Below, one piece after another: positions 37,231 to 45,894 of a stretch of 64,000 nt of DNA. Both the position numbers and the translations under genes were made by a program. Origin of the DNA: Sphingobacterium thalpophilum (GTDB taxonomy: Bacteria > Bacteroidota > Bacteroidia > Sphingobacteriales > Sphingobacteriaceae); contig CAMBMM010000003.1 in the NCBI GenBank assembly GCA_945868825.1, positions 124,001-188,000 on the forward strand, given 5' to 3'. Below the pieces are notes generated by a model that made no database searches, had not been told where the DNA came from, and worked only from the letters and a program-made list of their open reading frames with translations. The stretch's first letter is position 1. The number at the start of each line of letters is the position of its first letter.

Positions 37231-37365
37231 TTTTTTATGGGTTATGGCTTCATTTATAATAGCAAATATCCTAAATATTCCTACCTCTTAGTCAAAAATT
37301 GGCTTAAATTTTATTCTTTAGCTAACTTTTACTATATTGGTACTTGTAACGCCAATTAACCAATC

Positions 37366-39141
37366 ATGTCTGCCTTTACCCGAGTTCACGATCTGCTCCC
37401 CCGAATAGAAAAACAATTTATGGGAGAAGTATTTATTGCTGGAAAACAGCATGGGCAGTGGATTACTTATTCTAAATCTCAATTCTTACATCTTGTTGAT
37501 GAAACCAGCCGCGGCTTATTGGCTTCTGGTATTCAACGTAACGATCGGGTGGCTATTATGTCGTCAAATAGGCCAGAGTGGAATATGTGCGATTTAGCTA
37601 TTGTACAAATTGGGGCTGTGTTGGTACCCATGTACCCCACACTTTCTGAGCAAGACATTCGCTTCATTTTAAAAGATGCTGAGGTAAAGTTTGTGTTTGC
37701 AGGTAGCAAAGATTTGGTAGTCAAACTAAATCAAGTTAAAAAAGAGGAAGGCTTAGCCTTAGAGATTTATTCTTTTAACGAAAACGATGGTGCTCCTTTT
37801 TGGAAAGAACTGTTTAAGAAAAGTGCTCCTAATGTTGACTTAAAACCATTAAGAACTAGTGTACAGCCCGAAGATTTGGCCACACTTATTTATACCTCGG
37901 GTACCACTGGTACACCGAAAGGCGTTATGCTTACCCATAGTAACTTGGTTTCTAACCTAGTGGCTACGGCGGGTATTTATCCGCCTAATTTAAAAAGAGC
38001 ATTGAGTTTTTTGCCACTTTCGCACATTTTTGAGCGCATGGTATCGTACATGAATATGTACATGGGTGTGAGCATTTATTATGCCGAAAGTTTAGAAACC
38101 GTGATGGCCGATATACAAGAAGTAAAACCAAACGGCTTTACCACGGTACCTCGTATGCTCGAAAAAATATACGATAAAATTGTAGAAAAGGGATCTGAGC
38201 TAAAAGGGATCAAACGCAAACTTTTTTATTGGTCTTTAGATTTAGGCTTGAGATACGAATTGTATGGTCAAAACGGTTGGTGGTATCATTTTCAATTAGC
38301 TATTGCCAATGTATTGGTGTTTCCCAAATGGCGTGCTGCTTTGGGTGGAGAAGTAAAAACTCTCATGTCTGGAGGTGCAGCCTTGCAGCCTCGTTTAGCT
38401 AGAGTATTTTGGGCTGCTAACATTCCGGTATTAGAGGGCTATGGTCTTACCGAAACTTCGCCAGTAATTTCGGTAAATGGCTTGGGCAAAAATCAAGCAC
38501 AATTTGGCACAGTAGGTAAACTTATTGCCGATGTGGCAGTTAAAATTGCCGAAGATGGGGAGATTTTATGCAAGGGCCCGAACATTATGAAAGGTTATTA
38601 TAACAGACCCGATTTAACGGCCGAGGTAATGGACGCCGAAGGGTGGTTTCATACCGGCGATATTGGCGAAATGACTCCGGATGGCTTTTTGCGCATTACC
38701 GATAGAAAGAAGGAGATATTTAAAACTGCAGGTGGCAAGTACATTGCGCCGCAAGTAATAGAGAATAAATTTAAAGAGTCAACACTAATTGAACAAGTCA
38801 TGGTAGTGGGAGAAAACCGTAAGTTCCCATCGGCTTTAATTGTTCCAAACTTTGCTACTCTGCAGTCTTGGTGTGCAATTAAAGGCATTCCATACACATC
38901 TAAAGAAGAGGCTATAAAATTAACCGAGGTGCTAGAAAAGTACCAACGAGAGGTGGCCGCATTAAACGTTGATTTTGGGCATTGGGAGCAAATTAAAAAG
39001 TTCACACTCTTACCTAAAGAATGGAGCATAGATGGTGGAGAACTTACTCCTAAACTTTCCCTAAAACGGAAAATGATTTTAGCTAATCACTTAAAAGAAG
39101 TAGAAGCCATGTATGCCGATTTAGAAAACGGCAAAATCTAG
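37366..39141 (+). CDS. Long-chain acyl-CoA synthetase (AMP-forming)
   Basis: Activates fatty acids to acyl-CoA via an acyl-adenylate. The 591-residue protein contains the P-loop TLIYTSGTTGTPKGVMLTH, the A5 motif EGYGLTETSPVISVN, the A7 motif GWFHTGDIGEM and A8 RITDRKKEIFKTAGGKYIAP. This is the long eukaryote-like FadD15 family frequent in Bacteroidota. Likely feeds beta-oxidation (genes at 39-41 kb and 51-57 kb) or membrane lipid recycling. It runs to within a few bases of a truncated response regulator on the other strand. Confidence 0.92.
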   Translation: MSAFTRVHDLLPRIEKQFMGEVFIAGKQHGQWITYSKSQFLHLVDETSRGLLASGIQRNDRVAIMSSNRPEWNMCDLAIVQIGAVLVPMYPTLSEQDIRFILKDAEVKFVFAGSKDLVVKLNQVKKEEGLALEIYSFNENDGAPFWKELFKKSAPNVDLKPLRTSVQPEDLATLIYTSGTTGTPKGVMLTHSNLVSNLVATAGIYPPNLKRALSFLPLSHIFERMVSYMNMYMGVSIYYAESLETVMADIQEVKPNGFTTVPRMLEKIYDKIVEKGSELKGIKRKLFYWSLDLGLRYELYGQNGWWYHFQLAIANVLVFPKWRAALGGEVKTLMSGGAALQPRLARVFWAANIPVLEGYGLTETSPVISVNGLGKNQAQFGTVGKLIADVAVKIAEDGEILCKGPNIMKGYYNRPDLTAEVMDAEGWFHTGDIGEMTPDGFLRITDRKKEIFKTAGGKYIAPQVIENKFKESTLIEQVMVVGENRKFPSALIVPNFATLQSWCAIKGIPYTSKEEAIKLTEVLEKYQREVAALNVDFGHWEQIKKFTLLPKEWSIDGGELTPKLSLKRKMILANHLKEVEAMYADLENGKI

Positions 39142-39274
39142 GGCTATTGCTTAATTTTTCAAATGCGCCAAGTCCTGAAGTAGCTGTTTCAACTTCAAAT
39201 CCATTTCTACTTAAAAAATTAAAAAGAAGTTGCCCAATCGCAACCTCATCATCAATAACTAAGATTTGCTTCAT
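39137..39274 (-). pseudogene. Truncated response-regulator receiver domain (NtrC-like) fragment
   Basis: The minus-strand frame from the ATG at 39274 reads MKQILVIDDEVAIGQLLFNF then LSRNGFEVETATSG and up to EKLSNSPRF, the first 46 residues of a receiver domain with the DDE acidic pocket. The phosphorylated Asp and the rest of the receiver, AAA and DNA-binding domains are missing: the frame then runs antisense into the end of the acyl-CoA synthetase gene and ends at 39083. It is a remnant, probably left by a deletion at this junction. The 93 bp upstream (39275-39367) holds no gene. Confidence 0.8.
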
Positions 39275-39367
39275 AAAATCTGTCTCAAACTAGCCTAGAA
39301 TCTCTTCTAGACAAGCCTATGTGTTGAGTTAAATATACAGATTTTATCCTGCTAGTTAAAAAAAGGC

Positions 39368-40150
39368 TTAGCGACCTTTGAATTGAGCGGGTCTTTTTTC
39401 TAAAAAGGCCGAAACACCTTCTTTAAAGTCGGCGGTATCACAACACCGAGCAAACTGATTAATTTCTTCTTCAAAGCCGTTTATCCCATCGGTTAAAGCG
39501 GCATTTACGGCATTAATGGCTGCACCCACTGCAATAGGGGCCCTACTTAAAATCTTGCTCATTTTTTCTTCGGCAGCGGCCAATAGGTTTTCTGGCGTAA
39601 CTACCTCGTTCACCAAGCCAATTTCCAATGCTTTGGCAGCTGTTATCATATCGGCAGTTAAAATCATTTCTAAGGCTCGGCCTCTGCCTACCAATTGGGT
39701 AAGACGTTGCGTACCACCATATCCTGGAATTAAACCCAAAGTTACTTCGGGTAAGCCTAAACGGGCATTTTCTGATGCAATACGCATATGGCAGGCCATG
39801 GCCAATTCCAAGCCACCACCTAAGGCAAAGCCGTTAATGGCAGCAATTATTGGTTTTTCGCTGGCATGCATACGATCAAATACTTTATGATGACCTTCTT
39901 GAGCAAAAATGCGCCCTTCATCGGTATTTAAATCAGCAAATTCACTAATATCTGCTCCGGCTACAAAAGCTTTTGGCCCAGCCCCAGTAAGTATAATACC
40001 GCCAACCTCGGGGTTGTTAAAGGCATCGCTTAGTGCAGCATGCAACTCTGCCAGGGTTAATTTATTTAGCGCATTTAATTTGCTTTCGCGATTAATAGTA
40101 ATGCGTAAAATGCGGTTATTTAGCGATATTAAGATGTTTTCGTAATTCAT
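39368..40150 (-). CDS. Enoyl-CoA hydratase/isomerase family protein
   Basis: A 260-residue crotonase-fold enzyme, probably an enoyl-CoA hydratase adding water to trans-2-enoyl-CoA in beta-oxidation or branched-chain acid catabolism. Oxyanion-hole segments are AFVAGADISEFADL (about 62-75) and GFALGGGLELAMACHMRIA (about 105), with the catalytic Glu region in LPEVTLGLIPGYGGTQRL. Ends FKGR after PAQ. It is downstream of the B12-binding gene on the same strand (9 bp gap), so they are cotranscribed. Confidence 0.92.
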   Translation of the reverse strand: MNYENILISLNNRILRITINRESKLNALNKLTLAELHAALSDAFNNPEVGGIILTGAGPKAFVAGADISEFADLNTDEGRIFAQEGHHKVFDRMHASEKPIIAAINGFALGGGLELAMACHMRIASENARLGLPEVTLGLIPGYGGTQRLTQLVGRGRALEMILTADMITAAKALEIGLVNEVVTPENLLAAAEEKMSKILSRAPIAVGAAINAVNAALTDGINGFEEEINQFARCCDTADFKEGVSAFLEKRPAQFKGR

Positions 40151-40159
40151 AAGTTGAAA

Positions 40160-40567
40160 TTAAAAAGAGCGATTTTCGGCTACCCAATTTGTAATATAAC
40201 TTGCTATTTCTTGCGTGTTTGTGCCCGGAGCAAACAATTTACCTACGCCCATATCCTGTAGTTTTTCCGTATCGGCACTTGGTATAATTCCTCCACCGGT
40301 GAGTAGTACATCTGTTAGCCCTTTGGCCTCCATTAATGCTATAATTTTTGGAAAAACGGTGAGGTGTGCTCCAGATAAAATGGAAACACCAATAGCGTCA
40401 ACATCTTCCTGTAAAGCCGTATTAACTACCATTTCAGGTGTTTGGCGCAAGCCGGTGTAAATAACTTCCATACCTGCATCACGTAACGATGTAGCAATAA
40501 TGCGGGCTCCTCTATCGTGGCCGTCTAAGCCCACTTTGGCCACTAATACACGAATCGGTCTTTTCAC
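40160..40567 (-). CDS. Cobalamin-binding (methylmalonyl-CoA mutase C-terminal type) small subunit
   Basis: A 135-residue stand-alone B12-binding domain. The GTG at 40567 ([20 protein letters not shown]) is favoured; the frame upstream has only TTG. The DxHxxG motif that ligates cobalt is DGHDRG, followed by [17 protein letters not shown]-like sequence (here [17 protein letters not shown]), then [10 protein letters not shown] and LTGGGIIP, the canonical Rossmann-like B12 domain. It probably pairs with a separate catalytic mutase subunit (methylmalonyl- or isobutyryl-CoA type), not in this window. Downstream enoyl-CoA hydratase suggests short-chain or branched-chain acyl-CoA metabolism. Confidence 0.87.
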   Translation of the reverse strand: MKRPIRVLVAKVGLDGHDRGARIIATSLRDAGMEVIYTGLRQTPEMVVNTALQEDVDAIGVSILSGAHLTVFPKIIALMEAKGLTDVLLTGGGIIPSADTEKLQDMGVGKLFAPGTNTQEIASYITNWVAENRSF

Positions 40568-40696
40568 TGTTTTTTGTTTTAATGTGTAAAAATAGCAAGA
40601 AAATCTCAATGCACTACCACCTAGATAATTGGTGCAATGCGGGGTAATTTTATTATTTTTGTAGCCCTATCTAAATCAAAACAAAAGTTAAATAGT

Positions 40697-42358
40697 ATGA
40701 ATGAAGAGCGGTCTTTACATTTCTTAGAAGATATTATTGAAGCAGATCTAAAAAATGGTACGCATGGTGGTCGTGTACTTACCCGTTTCCCTCCAGAGCC
40801 CAATGGCTATTTACACATTGGTCACGCCAAGTCTATTTGTTTAAATTTTGGTTTAGCCCAGCAATATGGTGGCAAAACCAATTTGCGTTTTGATGATACC
40901 AATCCCGCTACAGAAGAAACCGAATATGTAGAGAGTATTAAAAAAGATGTAAAGTGGTTAGGTTTTGATTGGGCTCAAGAATTATATACGTCCGATTATT
41001 TTGCGCAGCTGTATGAATTTGCCCTAAGGCTTATTAAAACAGATTTGGCATATGTGGATGATAGCACTACTGAAGAAATTGCAGCCGGTAAAGGTACACC
41101 TACCGTACCTGGCACCCCATCGGTTTACCGCAGCCGTAGCATCGAAGAAAATCTTCAATTATTTGAAGAGATGAAAGCCGGAAAATATTCCGATGGTGCT
41201 AAAGTATTACGTGCTAAAATAGATTTGGCTGCACCCAATATGCACCTTCGCGATCCATTGATGTACCGCATTAAGCATGCTACCCATCACCGTACCGGCG
41301 ATGCCTGGTGCATATACCCTATGTACGATTTTGCCCACGGGCAAAGCGATGCCATTGAACAAATTACCCATTCTATTTGTACTTTGGAGTTTATTCCGCA
41401 CCGTGCCTTATACGATTGGTTTATTGAAAAATTAGAAATTTTTCCTACCAAGCAATATGAATTCGCCCGATTGAATATCGATTATGCCGTAATGAGCAAA
41501 CGCAAATTGCTGCAGTTGGTAAACGAGAAGTTCGTAAGCGGTTGGGACGATCCACGGATGCTAACCATTAGTGGTTTACGCCGTCGTGGATATACCCCTC
41601 TTAGTATCCGCAATTTTTGTGATAAAATTGGGGTTGCCAAACGAGAGAATCTGATTGAAATGAGTTTGTTGGAGTTTTGTATTCGCGAAGATTTAAACAA
41701 AACAGCTTGGCGACGGATGGCAGTGCTCGATCCCATTAAATTGGTAATCACCAATTATCCCGAAGGTCAAGAAGAACTCCTCCACGGAGAAAATAACCCG
41801 GAGGTAGAAGGTGGCGATGGAGAAAGAAGCATTCCGTTTAGTAAAGAATTGTGGATTGAGCGTGAAGATTTTAAAGAAGAAGCCGAGAAGAAATATTTCC
41901 GCTTAGCTCCAGGCTTGAGCGTACGATTAAAAAGTGCCTACATTGTAACCTGCACCGGTTTTAAAACCGATGATTTTGGTGAAGTAATCGAAGTGCATTG
42001 CGAATATATCCCCGAATCTAAATCGGGTAATGATACCAGTGGCTTGCATGTAAAAGGTACCATACATTGGGTAAGCGTAGCGCATGCTAAAACTGCCGAG
42101 GTGCGCTTATACGATCGCTTGTTTCAAGCAGAAGATCCATCGAACGAAGACGGCGATTTTAAGGAGTATATTAACCCAACTAGTTTACAGGTGCTTTCTA
42201 AGGCTTATATAGAAACCGATTTGGCTACCGCCGAATTAGGACGAGGATATCAATTTATTCGTAAGGGGTATTTTACTTTAGACGTAGACACTACGGTTGA
42301 AAATTTAGTATTTAACCGAACCGTTACCCTAAAAGATAATTGGGCTAAGAAAGCCTAA
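40697..42358 (+). CDS. glnS: Glutaminyl-tRNA synthetase
   Basis: Class I aminoacyl-tRNA synthetase charging tRNA-Gln. The ATG at 40697 gives a 553-residue enzyme starting MNEERSLHFLEDIIEADLKN; the longer frame from 40637 lacks a good start. HIGH motif: PPEPNGYLHIGHAKSI; KMSKS-like loop: YAVMSKRKLLQLV. RFPPEPNG and the C-terminal beta-barrel domains distinguish it from glutamyl-tRNA synthetase. Its presence means the organism charges Gln directly. The hotdog thioesterase follows after 7 bp. Confidence 0.96.
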   Translation: MNEERSLHFLEDIIEADLKNGTHGGRVLTRFPPEPNGYLHIGHAKSICLNFGLAQQYGGKTNLRFDDTNPATEETEYVESIKKDVKWLGFDWAQELYTSDYFAQLYEFALRLIKTDLAYVDDSTTEEIAAGKGTPTVPGTPSVYRSRSIEENLQLFEEMKAGKYSDGAKVLRAKIDLAAPNMHLRDPLMYRIKHATHHRTGDAWCIYPMYDFAHGQSDAIEQITHSICTLEFIPHRALYDWFIEKLEIFPTKQYEFARLNIDYAVMSKRKLLQLVNEKFVSGWDDPRMLTISGLRRRGYTPLSIRNFCDKIGVAKRENLIEMSLLEFCIREDLNKTAWRRMAVLDPIKLVITNYPEGQEELLHGENNPEVEGGDGERSIPFSKELWIEREDFKEEAEKKYFRLAPGLSVRLKSAYIVTCTGFKTDDFGEVIEVHCEYIPESKSGNDTSGLHVKGTIHWVSVAHAKTAEVRLYDRLFQAEDPSNEDGDFKEYINPTSLQVLSKAYIETDLATAELGRGYQFIRKGYFTLDVDTTVENLVFNRTVTLKDNWAKKA

Positions 42359-42365
42359 GCTAGTT

Positions 42366-42803
42366 ATGGAAAACAAACGCTTGGCTTGGTTGCAGGCACA
42401 CATTGGTAAATCTACCAAGAATAGCCCTTCGCCTTTTGCACATTGGTTGGATGGTGTATTGGAGCAAGCCGAATTAGGTGAAGTTGCTGTTCGTTTTGCC
42501 GTTCGTCCTGATATGACCAATCCTTTTGGTATGTTGCATGGTGGTGTAATTTCCGGAATGTTAGACGATGTAATAGGTACAGCGGTTGCCAGTCTAAATA
42601 AAGAACAAGCTTTTGTGTCGCTCAACCTCGTGGTTGATTTTATCAATGCCGCCAAGGTAAGCGATGAAGTAGTAGCTAAGGCAACCGTCATTCGGAATGG
42701 AAGAACGGTAGTGTATGTGCAAGCAGAACTCCTCCATCACTCTGATAAAATTTTAGCGAAAGCCACTAGTAATTTAGTGGCTGTACCTAACAAAATCAAG
42801 TAG
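42366..42803 (+). CDS. PaaI/YbgC-type hotdog-fold thioesterase
   Basis: A 145-residue hotdog protein likely hydrolysing an acyl-CoA or aryl-CoA thioester. The active-site region PFGMLHGGVISGMLDDVIGT (about 56-75) with the HGG and the acidic residue in the following helix is typical of the PaaI group. It is 7 bp downstream of glnS. The substrate is not predictable, but acyl-CoA metabolism genes are close by. Confidence 0.85.
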   Translation: MENKRLAWLQAHIGKSTKNSPSPFAHWLDGVLEQAELGEVAVRFAVRPDMTNPFGMLHGGVISGMLDDVIGTAVASLNKEQAFVSLNLVVDFINAAKVSDEVVAKATVIRNGRTVVYVQAELLHHSDKILAKATSNLVAVPNKIK

Positions 42804-43111
42804 TTTTACCTATAAAATTTTGATATACCAATTAGCGGAACATTTGTTATAATTTCGAAAATTGTATTAAAGGCATGCTTTTTAATGCCTACCTTTATAT
42901 ATCAATATCTACGAATAGACATACTTTTTGTAGACATCAAAATATTGCATCAACTATTTTGGTGATTTTAAACTGCGACTTTTTTTAGTAAACGAACAAA
43001 AAATGGATTTTAATGCATCACAATTGCGTGGGTGTAGTTCGTTGTTCGTGGGTAGTCGCAGTACCTATATCACTCGGGCTACTTGCCCACGCATTTTTTG
43101 TTATAAGGCGC
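42804..43111. other. 308-bp convergent intergenic region with nested, partly exclusive inverted repeats
   Basis: No protein of useful size fits. Exact inverted repeats are AGGCAT/ATGCCT (42871-42876, 42885-42890), ACTGCGACT/AGTCGCAGT (42972-42980, 43054-43062), ACGAACAA/TTGTTCGT (42992-42999, 43042-43049), AACAAAAAATG/CATTTTTTGTT (42995-43005, 43092-43102) and TGCGTGGG/CCCACGCA (43025-43032, 43086-43093) with an inner GTAG/CTAC. The first two large helices can stack, but the last interlocks with them, giving a pseudoknot or alternative folds. The last helix is followed by a T-run on the plus strand. It could be a non-coding RNA, a terminator or a small non-autonomous mobile element. Confidence 0.45.
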
Positions 43112-43591
43112 TTATTTCCATTGCTTCTCTATGGTTTTTTTCCAAAAGCTTGGGTGTATAAAGTAGCTATATTTTACCTTTAGCAGTGTGGGCAACGATT
43201 CGAAACTTTTAATCAATTTTCGGCAATTTTCATTTTTACAAGCACAAGTCATTTCCCAATAGGGGTCTAATTCTGTTGATGAGTAATCTAACAGCAATTC
43301 GGTATGTGCTGCTAATGGTGTTGCGGCAACTAGTTCTAAATACTGGTTAATAAATACGTTGGGTTTGCAGGAGTGGTTTACAAATAGCACGGGGCTTCCT
43401 TTAGGGGGAATAATCCATTCGTTGGGTCCAATACCAATCCAATTGGGTCCTTCTTCCGCAAATTTTGGGGTATAATCATGAAAAACACGATCGCCTTTTA
43501 GGCTAAGAATACACTCTTCATAAGCTAGTGGTCGATTACAAAATACACCCATACCCGATATGGCGGAGGGTGCAGTATATAAAATGTTCAT
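43112..43591 (-). CDS. SET-domain protein (putative protein-lysine methyltransferase)
   Basis: A 159-residue protein with a SET fold (start MNILYTAPSAISGMGVFC at 43591; the longer start at 43627 adds 12 residues). The signatures are SGMGVF (SAM loop, here in SAISGMGVF), NHSCKPNVF (pseudoknot), LLLDYSSTEL, and a post-SET zinc motif CACKNENC. SET enzymes methylate lysines using S-adenosylmethionine; bacterial ones are less common and their targets here are unknown. It stands alone between the nested-repeat region and a gene fragment, which is odd for a housekeeping gene. Confidence 0.82.
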   Translation of the reverse strand: MNILYTAPSAISGMGVFCNRPLAYEECILSLKGDRVFHDYTPKFAEEGPNWIGIGPNEWIIPPKGSPVLFVNHSCKPNVFINQYLELVAATPLAAHTELLLDYSSTELDPYWEMTCACKNENCRKLIKSFESLPTLLKVKYSYFIHPSFWKKTIEKQWK

Positions 43592-43657
43592 GGGCAGATT
43601 GATTACATGCTTGATGTAAAACGCCACCCATTGGGCAGATATTTTATAGGCTAAAAA

Positions 43658-43762
43658 TTAAGTTTTTTCTTCCCATAATACAGCTAAATGCTCCAAAGTT
43701 TCTACTGCTTTGTGCATATCTTGTGCCGATATCCATTCCAATTTGCTGTTAAAGAATAGGAG
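43658..43762 (-). pseudogene. 34-codon C-terminal remnant of an unidentified gene
   Basis: The minus strand from 43762 to 43660 reads LLFFNSKLEWISAQDMHKAV and ETLEHLAVLWEEKT then TAA (43658-43660), preceded by an in-frame TAG with no start codon except an internal Met. The codon use and amphipathic helix look like the end of a real protein rather than random sequence. I do not recognise the parent family. It is upstream of the SET gene on the same strand and probably left by deletion. Confidence 0.4.
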
Positions 43763-43838
43763 CTAAGTGCTTGCATGAAATACGTATAAATCGTTGTTAT
43801 ATATACCCGGTCTCGGTATATTTTTTAGTTGATTTATT

Positions 43839-43870
43839 AATAAAGAATCTTATTTTTAAGATTCTTTATT
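43839..43870. repeat. 13-bp perfect hairpin just upstream of the M1 peptidase gene
   Basis: AATAAAGAATCTT at 43839-43851 and AAGATTCTTTATT at 43858-43870 around a 6-nt loop, ending 13 bp before the M1 peptidase ATG. It is entirely AT-rich. It may be an RNA leader hairpin, an operator or a weak terminator. Confidence 0.55.
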
Positions 43871-43883
43871 GGTTAAACAGCCT

Positions 43884-45848
43884 ATGCGCCATCTTCGATT
43901 TATTTGTTACATAGCTATTATTGCATTGCCTTATTGCGCTTTTGCTCAAAATATCGAGGAGCTAAAGACCATATCCCAACAAGAGGCCGCTGTTCATCAG
44001 CGTTTACAACTGCAAAGTAGTCAAATGGCACAATTTACAACAGCAAGTGATGCTTTTGATGTAAAATATTATCGGTGTGAATGGGATATAGATCCAGCTG
44101 TACGTTATATTTCGGGCAAAGTTACGGTGTATTATGTAGTTAAAACAGCCATCAATACCATTAACTTAGATTTGATGAGTACCATGTCAGTAACCGAGGT
44201 TAGGCAACGAACTAATGTGTTAACTAAACAACATCTCAATAATGTGCTTAGTATTAGTTTGCCTGCTACTGCCCCTGTTGGTATGCTTGATTCGCTAAGT
44301 ATAAGCTATCAAGGAAGCCCCGGCCCAGATACGGGTTTTGGTGCGTTTAAAAATAATACCCATAACGGCGTGGCTGGTATGTGGACCTTAAGTGAACCCT
44401 ACGGTAGTCGTGAGTGGTGGCCCTGCAAAAATGGTTTAGACGATAAAGCCGACTCGATTGATGTTTTTGTTACCCATCCTTCTATATACAAAGCATCTTC
44501 CAACGGCTTGTTAAAAAGTGAAACGGTTTTGGCCGGCGGTAAAACACGTACGTATTGGAAACATCGCTACCCCATTGTATCGTATTTGGTGTGTTTGGCA
44601 GTAACTAATTACAGTGTTTTTTCTGTGAATGTGCAATTGGGTAACATATACTTACCCATTCAAACTTTCGCTTACCCAGAGAGCTTAACTGCTTTTCAAC
44701 AGGGCACGTTGAATACCCTTTTTGCGATGGCTTTGTTTCATCAAAAATTTGGCGATTATCCTTTTATTAACGAAAAATACGGACATACTCAATTTGGCTG
44801 GGGTGGAGGAATGGAGCATCAAACCAATTCGTTTATGATAAACCTATCTGAAGGGTTGGTAGCCCACGAATTGGCTCATCAATGGTTTGGCGATAAAATT
44901 ACCTGTGGTACTTGGGAAGATATTTGGTTGAATGAAGGCTTTGCTACCCATTTAGCAAGTTTTTATAACGAGAATAAATACGGCCAAATTAATTGGGATA
45001 ATATGATTATGAATCGTAAATCGGTGGTGGACTATATTACATCTCTACCAGATGGTTCTGTAAAAGTGAGCGATACCACCAATGTAAACCGTATTTTCAG
45101 TAACCGATTAACGTATCAAAAAGGGTCATATTTATTATACATGTTGCGCTGGAAACTAAGTGATGACGTATTTTTTAAAGCCATTCAACAGTATCAAAAA
45201 GACTCAAAGTTAATATATGGTTTTGCCCGAACTGCTGATTTAAAGCGAAATTTAGAGCAAGTAAGTGGGGTAGATTTAACTGAATTTTTTAAAGATTGGT
45301 ACGAGGGACAGGGCTATCCGAGCTATCAAGTACAATGGACTCCAGTAGGGATTGACCACGTACGTATTAAACTGAATCAGACTACTTCGCATCCCTCAGT
45401 AGATTTTTTTGAATTACCCCTAGCATTAAAATTTTCGAATGCAAGCCAAAGTAAAATCCTTGTGCTTGATAATAAAATAAATGGCGAAGTTTTTATTAAA
45501 CACCTGGGTTTTATTCCTACTAGTGTAGTGGTAGACCCGGAATATTGGCTCATAACCAAAAACAATACCACACAAAAAGTGAGTGATGAACTCAACCCCG
45601 AAAATTTTGTAAAAATATATCCGAATCCTATTGGTGATCAATTTTCGGTGTATTTGCGTAATTTTTCGTCGGTAGAAACTATACTATCCATTTACACCAC
45701 GCAGGGCAAATTAATCCAGAAAGAGCTTCCTATTTTAGTAGAAAGAAGTGGCGTTGCTCTAATTAATTCGCAGCAATGGCCTCGAGGTACCTATATATTA
45801 AAAATCAGTTCGGGCGGAGTAAAACAAAGTTTTAAATTGATAAAATAG
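43884..45848 (+). CDS. M1-family aminopeptidase with type IX secretion sorting domain
   Basis: A 654-residue secreted zinc aminopeptidase. The ATG at 43884 gives the signal peptide MRHLRFICYIAIIALPYCAFAQ; an upstream TTG at 43869 is less likely. The substrate motif is GWGGGMEHQTNS (a GAMEN variant), and the zinc motif is HELAHQWFGDKITCGTWEDIWLNEGFATH (HExxH-18-E, Glu ligand in NEGF). The C-terminal part beginning YPNPIGDQFSVYL is a type IX secretion sorting domain ending SGGVKQSFKLIK, so it is exported across the outer membrane. An M14 peptidase follows after 46 bp. Confidence 0.95.
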   Translation: MRHLRFICYIAIIALPYCAFAQNIEELKTISQQEAAVHQRLQLQSSQMAQFTTASDAFDVKYYRCEWDIDPAVRYISGKVTVYYVVKTAINTINLDLMSTMSVTEVRQRTNVLTKQHLNNVLSISLPATAPVGMLDSLSISYQGSPGPDTGFGAFKNNTHNGVAGMWTLSEPYGSREWWPCKNGLDDKADSIDVFVTHPSIYKASSNGLLKSETVLAGGKTRTYWKHRYPIVSYLVCLAVTNYSVFSVNVQLGNIYLPIQTFAYPESLTAFQQGTLNTLFAMALFHQKFGDYPFINEKYGHTQFGWGGGMEHQTNSFMINLSEGLVAHELAHQWFGDKITCGTWEDIWLNEGFATHLASFYNENKYGQINWDNMIMNRKSVVDYITSLPDGSVKVSDTTNVNRIFSNRLTYQKGSYLLYMLRWKLSDDVFFKAIQQYQKDSKLIYGFARTADLKRNLEQVSGVDLTEFFKDWYEGQGYPSYQVQWTPVGIDHVRIKLNQTTSHPSVDFFELPLALKFSNASQSKILVLDNKINGEVFIKHLGFIPTSVVVDPEYWLITKNNTTQKVSDELNPENFVKIYPNPIGDQFSVYLRNFSSVETILSIYTTQGKLIQKELPILVERSGVALINSQQWPRGTYILKISSGGVKQSFKLIK

Positions 45849-45894
45849 GGTGAACGCTGAAAGGTTTTCAGCACATTGAATAAGCTAAACAATT

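Noticed and set aside
39083-39136. C-terminal extension of the response-regulator fragment
   Set aside because: These codons are antisense to the end of the acyl-CoA synthetase and show no receiver-domain likeness.
42804-43111. tmRNA, 6S RNA, SRP RNA or integron attC in the nested repeats
   Set aside because: No tRNA-like ends or tag reading frame, no SRP tetraloop, and no attC core sites. It stays an unclassified structure.
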